From: VRUE01 sp963742535
Lineage (GTDB): Bacteria > Actinomycetota > Thermoleophilia > Solirubrobacterales > 70-9
Reading direction: 5' to 3'
DNA length: 64,000 nt
NCBI GenBank assembly: GCA_963742535.1
Contig: CAVUMC010000001.1
Location: 1 to 64,000 of the forward strand
Shown here: positions 7,908 to 15,854 of the stretch, piece by piece
Layout of the letters: the number at the start of each line of letters is the position of its first letter
Position numbering within the stretch: position 1 is the stretch's first letter
Translations under genes and position numbers: made by a program
Notes under the pieces: generated by a model
What the model was told of the DNA's origin: nothing
Seen by the model: only the letters and a program-made list of their open reading frames with translations
The model's database searches: none

Positions 7908-8822
7908 TCAGGGCCCCGATTCGAGGTCTTCGACCATGCCCTGTACACCGCTCGAGCCGAGGATCTCGAAGCGGGCGAGTTCGTAGGGCGATTCGCGGTC
8001 GGCGTAGCCCGATATCTCCGTCGTTGCCGTCACATAACCGGCTTCCTTCACCGCTTCGATCACTGTCGAGTTGAACTGTCCCGCCGGGTAACAGAAGTTG
8101 TCGACCGGGACTCCGTATTCCTTTTGCAGGAGCTGGCGCGAGCCGCTCAGTTCTTCCTTCAACCCGGCAGCGTCGAGCGTGGTCAGGTCCGAGTGGTTGA
8201 TCGTGTGCGAGGCGAGCTCCCAGCCGGCCGCGATCATCGCTTCGACGTTGCTGGTGTAGAGGTCCGAGCCTTCGGCCTTGAGGTTGAGCACGCCGGGCCA
8301 GCCGTGGCGGCGCAGCTCCGGCAGCGCGTAGGTGAACTGCGGCCGGTAGCCGTCGTCGAAAGAGACGACCACCGGTTTGGCTGGCAGGGTGCCGCCGTCA
8401 TACCAGGCGTCCTCCACCGCTTCCAGCGTCACCGCCTGGTAGCCGTGGCCGTCGAGCCAGTCCATCTGCTGGTGGAAGTCGGGCCTGGTGACGTATAGCT
8501 CGGGGTAGGGCGCGTCGGCGGGGGCGGCTCCGAGCACGTGGTACTCGAGGATCGGTACCGGCCCGGTGTAGGGGCGCCAGTCAGGCTGGGGGGTTGCGTT
8601 GCGCACCTTGCCGTCGCCGTTGTTCTGGTCAGGGGACGCGGCGGCCGTTGTCTTCGTCGAGCTTGCCGCCTGGCCGTTGCCCGAGGATGAGGACGAGCCT
8701 TCGGTCGCGGCAGCAATGATCACGCCGGTGGCTGCTGCGACGACCAGAAGGGCGGCGAGGGCCGCTGCTCGTCTCCGGCGCACGCGATCATGGTAGGCAA
8801 CAAGCGATGACCCCTTCGCCAA
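7908..8822 (-). CDS. Polysaccharide deacetylase (NodB family), membrane-anchored
   Basis: 304 aa: an N-terminal transmembrane helix (about 19-39), a Ser/Thr/Ala-rich linker to about 75, then a NodB domain. The metal site shows SFDDGY (Asp156, Asp157) and HTINH (His206, His210), and YPAGQF is motif 3. The predicted role is de-N-acetylation of an extracellular or wall polysaccharide. The ATG at 8822 overlaps the divergent cca start by 16 bp; the GTG at 8783 (VRRRRAAAL) would remove the overlap and keep the anchor. Confidence 0.88.
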   Translation of the reverse strand: MAKGSSLVAYHDRVRRRRAAALAALLVVAAATGVIIAAATEGSSSSSGNGQAASSTKTTAAASPDQNNGDGKVRNATPQPDWRPYTGPVPILEYHVLGAAPADAPYPELYVTRPDFHQQMDWLDGHGYQAVTLEAVEDAWYDGGTLPAKPVVVSFDDGYRPQFTYALPELRRHGWPGVLNLKAEGSDLYTSNVEAMIAAGWELASHTINHSDLTTLDAAGLKEELSGSRQLLQKEYGVPVDNFCYPAGQFNSTVIEAVKEAGYVTATTEISGYADRESPYELARFEILGSSGVQGMVEDLESGP

Positions 8823-9940
8823 ACCACAGCGAGAGCATCGCCGAGGCGCTCGAGCACATGCATCCCGAGCTCGCGCGAGTGCGCGAGGTTGCCACGGATC
8901 CCGTCTTTCTCGTCGGCGGCGCTGTACGTGACCTGCTCCTCGGCCGTGGTCGCGCCGACATCGACCTGGTCGTCGAAGGCGATGCGGAGGAGCTGGCGAC
9001 CCGCTTGGGCGCCGAGGTGATCGCCCACGAGCGCTTTGGCACCGCGAAGCTGACGCTCAACGGCCATGAGGTCGACGTCGCCGGTGCTCGCTCGGAGAGC
9101 TACCCGCATCCCGGCGCCCTGCCGGTGGTCGAGCCTGGCGCTGACCTCGCCGCCGACCTGTACCGGCGCGACTTCACGATCAACGCAATGGCGATCCCGC
9201 TGAGGGGAGAGCCTCAACTGATCGATCCATATGGGGGTCAAGCCGACCTGGCCGCCAGGCAGCTGCGCGTCCTCCATCACGATTCTTTTGTCGATGATCC
9301 GACTAGGGCGATCAGGGCGGCTCGCTACGCCGCCCGCTTCAGCCTCGCGGTCGAGCCTGAGACGCTGGGGCTGCTGCGTGAAGCCAAGCTGGACACCGTT
9401 TCCGCCGAGCGTCGCGAAGCCGAGCTGATGCGGCTGGCGTGCGAAAAAACGGCTCCCGATGGATTCGCCCTACTGGCCGAATGGGGCCTGCTGGAGTTGC
9501 GCGAGGGCGGCACCGAGCTCGCTGCAGCTGCGGCCGAGCTGCTTGGCAGTGACCCTTGGGCTGGACTCGCGCCGCCGGGTCAAGCCCGGTTGGCGGCGGC
9601 GATCGGGCCTGTCGGGGGCGAGCTGCAACTTGCCGAGGCGCGTCCGCAGCAGCCATCCCAGGGCGTCGAGATCGCCAGCGGGCGCGATCCGGTCGAGCTC
9701 GTGCTCGCCCGGGCAATGGGCGCCACCTGGCTCGACCTTTACGTCGCCGAGTGGCGCGACATCACCTTGGAGATCGATGGGGGTGACCTGATCGCCGCCG
9801 GCCTCGAGCAGGGCCCGGCCCTGGGCCGGGGGCTCGAGGCGGCGCTGCGGATGAAGCTCGACGGTGAGCTGGGGGAGGGCCGTGAGGGGGAGCTGGCCGC
9901 GGCGCTGGAAGCGGCGAGGAGTGTCGATGGAGTGGCGTGA
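8807..9940 (+). CDS. cca: CCA-adding / poly(A) polymerase family tRNA nucleotidyltransferase
   Basis: A class II nucleotidyltransferase that repairs or adds the tRNA 3' CCA end. The head domain shows FLVGGAVRDLLLG, the catalytic DIDLV (Asp51, Asp53), RRDFTINAMA and the neck motif RAARYAARF. At 377 aa the C-terminal body is short and Ala/Glu-rich, so a restricted (A-adding or CC-adding) activity is possible. It overlaps pgeF by 14 bp. Confidence 0.88.
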   Translation: MTPSPNHSESIAEALEHMHPELARVREVATDPVFLVGGAVRDLLLGRGRADIDLVVEGDAEELATRLGAEVIAHERFGTAKLTLNGHEVDVAGARSESYPHPGALPVVEPGADLAADLYRRDFTINAMAIPLRGEPQLIDPYGGQADLAARQLRVLHHDSFVDDPTRAIRAARYAARFSLAVEPETLGLLREAKLDTVSAERREAELMRLACEKTAPDGFALLAEWGLLELREGGTELAAAAAELLGSDPWAGLAPPGQARLAAAIGPVGGELQLAEARPQQPSQGVEIASGRDPVELVLARAMGATWLDLYVAEWRDITLEIDGGDLIAAGLEQGPALGRGLEAALRMKLDGELGEGREGELAAALEAARSVDGVA

Positions 9941-10739
9941 ACAGGACGGCGTCAGGTGGCTCGAGGCGAGTCTGCCCGACGCCACCGCGGTCTTCAGTAC
10001 CCGGATCGGCGGGGTCAGCGAGCCGCCCTTCGACAGCCTCAACCTCGGCGCCCTCACCGACGATGGCGCTGAGGCGATCGTCGAGAACCGCCGCCGGCTG
10101 GCTACGGCGCTGGGCTTCTCGCCTGAGCACATCGCCTTCGCGCACCAGGTCCATGGCACCGAGCTGGTGACCCATGGTGAGTCGCCGTCCGCCTCCTTCG
10201 CATCGCTCGAGGTGACGAATTCACAGCGAGACCGCACAGAACCGCCAATATCGCGGGTCGGCGCGGTCTCGCCCGGCGGACCTGTCGTCGCGGCAGACGG
10301 GCACGTGATCACCAAGCGGGGGACGGCGGCGCTGGTCTTCGTTGCCGACTGTGTGCCGGTCGCTCTCGCTGGGCCCGGCGGTGTCGCGATCCTGCACTGT
10401 GGTTGGCGCGGTCTCGCCGCGGGAATCGTCGCCAAGGGCGTCGCCGCCATCGGCGCGACCGATGCCGCGGTCGGTCCCTCGATCGGCCCCTGCTGTTATG
10501 AGGTCGGGTCCGAGGTGCTCGCCCCCTTTGAGCGACTCGGCGACGGCGTCGCCGACGCCCGCATGCTCGATCTGCCAGAAGTCGCCCGCCGCCTGTTGCT
10601 GGAGGCGGGCGTCGAGCGGGTCGAGCTCAGCGGTCTCTGCACGAGCTGCGAGCCCGAGCTCTTCTTCTCGCACCGTCGCGATCGCGGCCGTACCGGCCGC
10701 CAGGCTGGGCTCGTCTGGCGCGAAGCGGGGGAGGGCTGA
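9927..10739 (+). CDS. pgeF: Multicopper-oxidase-fold purine nucleoside phosphorylase / PgeF-type laccase-domain protein (YfiH/YlmD)
   Basis: 270 aa. ATG 9927 is chosen because it lies at the cca overlap and gives the family N-terminus (FSTRIGGVSEPPFDSLNLG). The metal-site residues are visible: HQVHG (His73, His76), ADCVPV (Cys142) and HCGWRGLAAG (His157). Homologues hydrolyse mis-incorporated Ser in peptidoglycan precursors (PgeF) or act on purine nucleosides; which applies here is unknown. Residues about 85-118 form an extra low-similarity segment that coincides with a palindromic DNA element and keeps the frame. Confidence 0.87.
   Translation: MEWREQDGVRWLEASLPDATAVFSTRIGGVSEPPFDSLNLGALTDDGAEAIVENRRRLATALGFSPEHIAFAHQVHGTELVTHGESPSASFASLEVTNSQRDRTEPPISRVGAVSPGGPVVAADGHVITKRGTAALVFVADCVPVALAGPGGVAILHCGWRGLAAGIVAKGVAAIGATDAAVGPSIGPCCYEVGSEVLAPFERLGDGVADARMLDLPEVARRLLLEAGVERVELSGLCTSCEPELFFSHRRDRGRTGRQAGLVWREAGEG
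10226..10272. repeat. Palindromic element inside pgeF
   Basis: GCGAGACCGC (10226-10235) and GCGGTCTCGC (10263-10272) form a perfect 10-bp inverted repeat around a 27-nt loop. The element encodes the unusual insertion of PgeF without breaking the frame. Confidence 0.5.
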
Positions 10740-10741
10740 GC

Positions 10742-11374
10742 ATGCCCGGCCTGATCCACGGGCTCGAGCCGGCAAAGATCGCCGCCAACCTGATCGAGGC
10801 GCGTGAGCTAGCCGGGCCCGGCGTGGAAATCCTCGCCGCGACCAAGTACGTGCCGCTGGAGGAGATGGGCGCCCTCGCCGAGGCCGGAGTTCGACTGGTA
10901 GGCGAGAACCGCCAGCAGGATTTCGCCGCCAAGCACGAGCGTTGGGGGGATGCCTTCGAGTGGGATTTCATCGGCAACCTGCAGAGCCGCAAGGTGAAGC
11001 AGCTACTGCCTGTATGCCGGTTGATCCACTCCGTTGCCAGCGATTCCGTTCTGGAACAGCTCGAGCGCCACGGCAATGCCGAAACTGAGGTGTTGGTCGA
11101 GGTCAATGTGGCGGGGGAGGAAGGCAAGGGCGGCGTCGCGCCGGCCGCGCTCAGCGCCTTCATCGAGCGCTGCCCGGTGCGGGTTTCGGGCTTGATGACG
11201 ATGCCCCCGTTCAGTCAGGACCCAGAGGCTTCCCGGCCTCACTTCGCTCGCCTGACAGAGCTCGCGATGGAGCGCGGATTGAGCCGACTTTCAATGGGAA
11301 CTTCGCAGGACTGGCGCATCGCGATCGAGGAGGGCGCAACGATCGTCCGCCTTGGCACGGCCCTGTACGTGTAA
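10742..11374 (+). CDS. yggS: PLP homeostasis protein (YggS/PLPBP family)
   Basis: A 210-aa single-domain alanine-racemase-fold protein without known catalysis, which binds PLP and balances vitamin B6 and amino-acid pools. Signatures: ATKYV with the PLP lysine (Lys35), GENRQQDF, DFIGNLQSRKVK, VNVAGEEGKGG and the phosphate-binding SMGTSQDWRIAI. Across actinobacteria and firmicutes yggS sits next to pgeF and sepF, as here. It starts 2 bp after the pgeF stop. Confidence 0.94.
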   Translation: MPGLIHGLEPAKIAANLIEARELAGPGVEILAATKYVPLEEMGALAEAGVRLVGENRQQDFAAKHERWGDAFEWDFIGNLQSRKVKQLLPVCRLIHSVASDSVLEQLERHGNAETEVLVEVNVAGEEGKGGVAPAALSAFIERCPVRVSGLMTMPPFSQDPEASRPHFARLTELAMERGLSRLSMGTSQDWRIAIEEGATIVRLGTALYV

Positions 11375-11441
11375 TCCGGGGACGGCGTAGTCATAATCTC
11401 CTGGAGGAGTCGGCCAACCGAGGCCGAAACACGCGTTATCC

Positions 11442-11990
11442 ATGGCCCTACGTGATACATGGCATAGAGCGCTGGTCTACTTCGGACTGGCTGAGGACCA
11501 CGACGATTATGGTCCCGAATACGAGGAAGACTTCGATTCCGAAGCGGACTATGAGGAGCCGCGCGAGAGTCGGCGTGAGTCCAGCCAGGTGAGGCGCCTG
11601 CCCACCTCGCGTCGCTCGCGCCGCGACGAGATCGACGACATCTTCGCCGACGACGAGCCGATCGCTGCTTCCCGCACGCGCACCCTGCGCCCGGTTGGCA
11701 ACGGCGATTCCGACGTGCAGGTCCACCTCGTCATTCCGCGCAACTTCAACGACGCCCAGCAGGTCGCTGACCAGTTCAAGCGCTCGGTGCCGGTGATCCT
11801 CAACCTGCAGACGACCGACCACGAGCTTTCCAAGCGAATGATCGACTTCTGCTCCGGCCTCACCTACTCGCTGGACGGCGGCATGCAGCGCATTGCCGAG
11901 AAGATCTTCCTGCTCACGCCGCGCAACGTCGAGGTTTCCGCCGAGGAGAAGGCGCGACTGCTCGACAAAGGCTTCTTCAACCAGTCCTAG
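11442..11990 (+). CDS. sepF: Cell division protein SepF
   Basis: 182 aa: an N-terminal amphipathic membrane-binding helix (MALRDTWHRALVYFGLAED), an acidic/Arg-rich linker (20-90) and a C-terminal SepF domain starting at VQVHLVIPRNFNDAQQVAD, with VILNLQTTD and DFCSGLTYSLDGGMQRI. SepF polymerises on the membrane and ties FtsZ to it at the division site. It follows yggS by 67 bp, and a CATAAT hexamer at 11392-11397 could be a -10 element. Confidence 0.95.
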   Translation: MALRDTWHRALVYFGLAEDHDDYGPEYEEDFDSEADYEEPRESRRESSQVRRLPTSRRSRRDEIDDIFADDEPIAASRTRTLRPVGNGDSDVQVHLVIPRNFNDAQQVADQFKRSVPVILNLQTTDHELSKRMIDFCSGLTYSLDGGMQRIAEKIFLLTPRNVEVSAEEKARLLDKGFFNQS

Positions 11991-12093
11991 CGTTAACCGG
12001 TCGGCCACAGCGCCGCTACCGGATGGTCACATCGTTTCCCGGCGTCATTCCTAGGTTGCGGCTGTCTCGTTCAAACGCAACCCAGGAGGACTG

Positions 12094-13494
12094 ATGAAGC
12101 GCAAGCGCTTGACCCTCTCGCTCGCCGCCGTCTTCGCCATCGCCGCTCTCGGCACCGGCACCGCGGCCGCGACGGGTTTCTTCGACCAGCATCGCGACAG
12201 CACCGAGCGCGCTGTGGCGGCCGCACTGGTGGACCGCCATCCCGACAACGTGATCTTCTTCCTCGGCGACGGGATGGGAACGCAGGAGATCACCGCCGCC
12301 CGTTACTACCAGGGCGTCCACAACAGCCTCAGCGTCGACCGCATGCCTTTCACCGGCTTCGACACGACCTGGTCGGTCAAGCCCGGCTCCGGCCCTAACT
12401 ACCTGCCTGACTACGACCCCGACTCGGCCTCGACCGGTACATCCTGGGCGACTGGGCAGAAGACGATCGATGAGCGCATCTCCCAGGGGCCCAGCACGGC
12501 TGAAAACGTCCCCGGAACAAACCTCAAGACGGTGCTCGAGATCGCCCAGAAGCGCGGGATGAAGGTCGGCGACGTCTCGACTGCGGAAATCACCGACGCG
12601 ACACCGGCAGTGCTCGCCTCGCACATCTCGCTGCGCGGCTGCCAGGGCCCGGCCAACATGGCCACCTGCCCGGGCGAGACCAAGGCTGCGGGCGGGCTCG
12701 GGTCAATCGCTGAGCAGGAGGTCGACCACAGGGTCGACGTGCTCCTCGGCGGCGGTCGCTCCCGTTTCGAACAGGCGATCAGCGGCGGTCCCGACGCGGG
12801 CAAGAACGTGATCCAGTCCGCGCAGGCGAAGGGTTATCAATACGTGAGTGACGCGGCGGGCCTCAGCGGCGCCAAAGCCAACAAGCCGGTCCTCGGTCTC
12901 TTCAACTCGGGCAACATGTCGCTCGAGTGGAGCGGTCCGGCGGCCTCGCTGGGCAAGGGCAACCCGCCCGCGCCCTGCAGCGAGAACCAGCGTCCGGCCG
13001 GCGAGCCGAGCTTGGCGGCGATGACCACGAAGGCGATCGGCCTGCTGGAGAACCGAAAGGGCTTCTTCCTCCAGGTCGAGGGGGCATCGATCGACAAGCA
13101 GGACCACGCCACCAACGCCTGTGGCCAGCTCGGTGAGACCGTCGCCTTCGACAACGCAATCGGCGTCGCGCTCGACTACCAGCGCCATCACCCCGACACG
13201 CTGATTGTCGTCACGGCGGATCACGCCCACACCAGTCAGATCGTCGGCGAGGACGCCAGTGGCTCGGGCCTGCCGACCGGCTACTCGACCAACCTGACGA
13301 CCAAGGATGGGCAGACGCTCAGCCTGACCTACGGCACGGCCGGCTACGGCGGCCCGGGCTCAGCCCCAGTCGCGGCCCCGCCTAGTCAGCAGCACACGGG
13401 CGCAGTCGTGCCCGTCTGGGCCAGTGGCCCGGGCGGCCTCGCCGTGCTCGGTACGAACGATCACACCGATCTGTTCGACGTCCTCGGCGGCTAG
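12094..13494 (+). CDS. Secreted alkaline phosphatase (PhoA family)
   Basis: 466 aa with a signal peptide (1 to about 26) and a strong AGGAGG ribosome site 4 bases before the ATG. The alkaline-phosphatase core is complete: metal ligand in FFLGDGMG (Asp59), nucleophile in PDSASTG (Asp110-Ser111), VEGASIDKQDHA and VTADHAHTSQI with the zinc ligands, and a late QHTGAVVPVWASGPG. It should release phosphate from extracellular monoesters. No convincing Pho-box was seen upstream. Confidence 0.92.
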   Translation: MKRKRLTLSLAAVFAIAALGTGTAAATGFFDQHRDSTERAVAAALVDRHPDNVIFFLGDGMGTQEITAARYYQGVHNSLSVDRMPFTGFDTTWSVKPGSGPNYLPDYDPDSASTGTSWATGQKTIDERISQGPSTAENVPGTNLKTVLEIAQKRGMKVGDVSTAEITDATPAVLASHISLRGCQGPANMATCPGETKAAGGLGSIAEQEVDHRVDVLLGGGRSRFEQAISGGPDAGKNVIQSAQAKGYQYVSDAAGLSGAKANKPVLGLFNSGNMSLEWSGPAASLGKGNPPAPCSENQRPAGEPSLAAMTTKAIGLLENRKGFFLQVEGASIDKQDHATNACGQLGETVAFDNAIGVALDYQRHHPDTLIVVTADHAHTSQIVGEDASGSGLPTGYSTNLTTKDGQTLSLTYGTAGYGGPGSAPVAAPPSQQHTGAVVPVWASGPGGLAVLGTNDHTDLFDVLGG

Positions 13495-13511
13495 TCGCGG
13501 GGGAGATGACG

Positions 13512-13540
13512 TCGCCCGGGGGGCTAGTCTCCCCGGGCGA
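13512..13540. terminator. GC-rich hairpin between alkaline phosphatase and proC
   Basis: TCGCCCGGGG (13512-13521), a 9-nt loop and CCCCGGGCGA (13531-13540) pair perfectly over 10 bp. The A of the proC ATG is the last paired base. It may end phosphatase transcription, though there is no T-run, or mask proC initiation in read-through mRNA. Confidence 0.45.
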
Positions 13541-14280
13541 TGATCATCGGATTCTGTGGTTCCGGCAACATGGCGGCAGCGATGGCCCGCGGCCTCGCCG
13601 GACCGTCCCGTTCTCTGCTTTTCACCGATTCCGGTTCGGGCCGGGCGGCGAAACTGGCCGCCGAGCTGGAAGGAGAGGCAGTCGCCTCGAACGACGAGCT
13701 GGCTGAGCGGGCCGACGTGATCGTGCTCGCGGTCAAGCCGGCACGGCTGGAAGAGGCCGCTGCAGAGCTCTCCGCGGCGAGGGCGATCGTCTCGCTGCTG
13801 GGGGCTACCTCGTTGGAGCGGCTGGAAGCGGCCTTCCCCGATGCCGACGTGGTGCGGGTGATGCCAAACGTAGGAGTCGAGGTGCGCAAGGGCGTCCTCT
13901 GCGTCGCCGGCTCGGCCCACGCTGGGGTTCGAGCCCTCCTGCAGGAGCTCGGGCACGTGGTCGAGCTGCCAGACGCGCAGTTCGACGCGGCGACGGCGGT
14001 GATGGGTTGCGCGCCCGCCTACGTCGCGCTGGCAGTTGAGGCGATCGCCGATGCCGGTGCGGCTGACGGACTCGACGCCGGCCTGGCGCGAGAGCTGGTC
14101 GTAGAGACAACCGCTGGCACCGCGGAGCTGCTCAGACAGCGCTCGCCGGCTGAGGTGCGCAAGGCCGTCGCCTCTCCCGGTGGCAGTACCGAGGCCGGCT
14201 TGGAGGCGCTGGACCGCGAAGGGGCCCGCGAGGCCTTCGCTGCGGCTGTGCGGGCCTCTCTGGAGAGGATGCGCGGGTGA
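13540..14280 (+). CDS. proC: Pyrroline-5-carboxylate reductase
   Basis: It reduces P5C to proline with NAD(P)H. The 246-aa protein begins with the Rossmann motif IGFCGSGNMAAAMARG, then VIVLAVKP, RVMPNVGVEVRKG and the C-terminal signature KAVASPGGSTEAGL. It is somewhat shorter than usual (about 270 aa). It opens a run of genes coupled by 4-bp overlaps through yggT, lspA and the pseudouridine synthase gene. Confidence 0.95.
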   Translation: MIIGFCGSGNMAAAMARGLAGPSRSLLFTDSGSGRAAKLAAELEGEAVASNDELAERADVIVLAVKPARLEEAAAELSAARAIVSLLGATSLERLEAAFPDADVVRVMPNVGVEVRKGVLCVAGSAHAGVRALLQELGHVVELPDAQFDAATAVMGCAPAYVALAVEAIADAGAADGLDAGLARELVVETTAGTAELLRQRSPAEVRKAVASPGGSTEAGLEALDREGAREAFAAAVRASLERMRG

Positions 14281-14579
14281 ACCTGCTGGCGATCACCCGC
14301 TTCGACGTCGCCGACTACGTCAGCGCCCTCTTCCTCGTCTACATCGTCCTGATCTTCCTCAACATCCTCATCTCCTGGATCCCGCGCATGCCCTACAACC
14401 GGCCACTGCGGGCGACACTCGACTTCGTCAAAGAGACCACAGATCCCTATCTCAACCTCTTCCGCCGCTTCCTGCCGCCGATCGGCGGCAGCGGTTTCGC
14501 CCTCGACCTCAGCCCGATGATCGGCGTGATCGTGCTCTTCGTCCTGCAGGGCGTCGTCGTTCGCCTGATCGAAGGGTGA
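14277..14579 (+). CDS. yggT: YggT family membrane protein
   Basis: 100 aa with two hydrophobic segments (about 14-36 and 78-97) and the family stretches LISWIPRMPYNRP, TDPYLNLFRRFLPP and LDLSPMIGVIVLF. GTG 14277 overlaps the proC stop as GTGA. YggT proteins sit near division and envelope genes and have been linked to osmotic stress or FtsZ-ring-associated functions; the biochemical role is unknown. Confidence 0.92.
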   Translation: MNLLAITRFDVADYVSALFLVYIVLIFLNILISWIPRMPYNRPLRATLDFVKETTDPYLNLFRRFLPPIGGSGFALDLSPMIGVIVLFVLQGVVVRLIEG

Positions 14580-15049
14580 GCGGCGCCCGCGCCTGGCGGC
14601 TCGCCGGGGCGCTTTGCGGGCTGGTCGTCATTCTTGACCAGGCGGCGAAGGCGCTGATCGAGTCCAAGCTCGTTGTGGGGCAGGACGTCGACGTGGTCGG
14701 CCCGCTTGACCTCACCCTCTCGCACAACAGCGGCGTGGCCTTCGGCCTCGCCAGCGGCGGCGGCACCCGCCTGGTGATCGTCACCGTGTTTGCCTTGGGC
14801 GTCGTTGGCTACCTCTTCTCGCGTGACCCGACCCGCCCGGGGATGTGGATCGCAGCGGGCCTGCTCGCCGGCGGAGCCCTCGGCAACCTCGCCGATCGGA
14901 TCCGTGTCGACGCCGTCACCGACTACATCGCGATCGGCAACTGGCCCGCCTTCAACCTCGCCGACGTTGCGGTGACCGTCGGCGTGCTGCTGCTCGCCTT
15001 CTCCTACGTGCACGAGCCCCAAGTGGGGGAGCAGAAGGACTCGGGGTGA
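14576..15049 (+). CDS. lspA: Lipoprotein signal peptidase (signal peptidase II)
   Basis: A membrane aspartyl protease that cleaves prolipoprotein signal peptides. The start is GTG 14576, overlapping the yggT stop, giving 157 aa. Motifs: LDQAAKALIE (box A), NSGVAFGL (box B), GGALGNLADRI (box C) and VTDYIAIGNWPAFNLAD (box D) with the catalytic Asp116 and Asp130. Four membrane helices are evident. It overlaps the next gene as GTGA. Confidence 0.95.
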   Translation: MSGARAWRLAGALCGLVVILDQAAKALIESKLVVGQDVDVVGPLDLTLSHNSGVAFGLASGGGTRLVIVTVFALGVVGYLFSRDPTRPGMWIAAGLLAGGALGNLADRIRVDAVTDYIAIGNWPAFNLADVAVTVGVLLLAFSYVHEPQVGEQKDSG

Positions 15050-15720
15050 GCGGCAAGCCACGCATTGTCCACGTCGACGACTCGCTCGCCGTGATCGAAA
15101 AGCCCGCTGGTCTCGTTGTCCACCCGGCCCCCTCACACACCGGACCAACCTTGGTCAGTGAGTTGGGCGACCTGCTCGGCGGCGGCGAAGCCGGGCGCCC
15201 GGGCATCGTCCACCGGCTCGACAAGGACACCAGCGGCCTGCTCGTCGTCGCCCGCAGCGATGTGGCACACGCCGCCTTGCAGGGGCAGGTCCAACGGCGG
15301 GAGGTCGAGCGCATTTATCTGGCCTTGGCGCGCGGGCGCATCTCCTCGCGCACGGGGACGATCGACGCGCCGATCGGCCGCGCCTCGCGCCAACGCCACC
15401 GCATGGCCGTCTCCGGCGCCGCCCCACGTGAGGCCCGGACCCATTTCGAGGTGCTCGAGCTGCTGCCCGCCGAGACTTACCTCGAGGTCCGCCTCGAGAC
15501 TGGTCGCACTCACCAGATCCGCGCCCATTTCGCCGCGATCAGCCACCCCCTCGTTGGCGACCCCACCTATGGCGGCGAGGAGAAGTACGGCTTGGAGCGC
15601 CAATTCCTTCACGCTCATCGTCTCTCTTTCGCACACCCGCTCAGCGGCGAGCCGCTTTCCTTTACGTCGGAGTTGCCCGCCGACCTCGTCACCGCACTGG
15701 CCGCCGCCCGCGCGGCCTGA
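15046..15720 (+). CDS. rluD: RluA-family pseudouridine synthase lacking the S4 domain
   Basis: 224 aa from GTG 15046. The catalytic motif HRLDKDTSGLLVVA (Asp59) and the family motifs EKPAGLVVHP, LETGRTHQIRAH and PTYGG show an RluA-type enzyme that isomerises uridines in rRNA or tRNA. The N-terminal S4 RNA-binding domain typical of RluD (about 80 residues) is absent; the coupled start after lspA shows it is not simply missed. The symbol is by neighbourhood (lspA-rluD), and the target sites are unknown. Confidence 0.88.
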   Translation: MSGKPRIVHVDDSLAVIEKPAGLVVHPAPSHTGPTLVSELGDLLGGGEAGRPGIVHRLDKDTSGLLVVARSDVAHAALQGQVQRREVERIYLALARGRISSRTGTIDAPIGRASRQRHRMAVSGAAPREARTHFEVLELLPAETYLEVRLETGRTHQIRAHFAAISHPLVGDPTYGGEEKYGLERQFLHAHRLSFAHPLSGEPLSFTSELPADLVTALAAARAA

Positions 15721-15854
15721 GCGCTGCTGCCTCTCTACAATCGATCGGCTTAGAACCAACCCCCCGAGCGTTCCGAATCGGATCCTGACCGGCGTTGTGC
15801 CGGATCCCGATAGGGCAACGGGGAGCAACGCCAATAAAACAAGGAGCTGTATCC
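15721..15854 (+). promoter_or_regulatory. rpsB promoter/leader region
   Basis: A TACAAT hexamer at 15736-15741 is a possible -10 element. The following leader contains a hairpin, CCGGC-GTTGT-GCCGG flanked by GGAT/ATCC (about 15779-15811), and ends in AAGGAG close before ATG 15855. Leaders of rpsB often bind S2 for autoregulation; that use here is inference. Confidence 0.4.

Noticed and set aside
11991..12093. Pho box before the alkaline phosphatase
   Set aside because: Only loose GTCA/GTTCA words were found, not tandem repeats with 11-nt spacing.
15795..15854. 20-residue N-terminal extension of S2 from ATG 15795
   Set aside because: The AAGGAG site and the S2 family N-terminus place the start at 15855.
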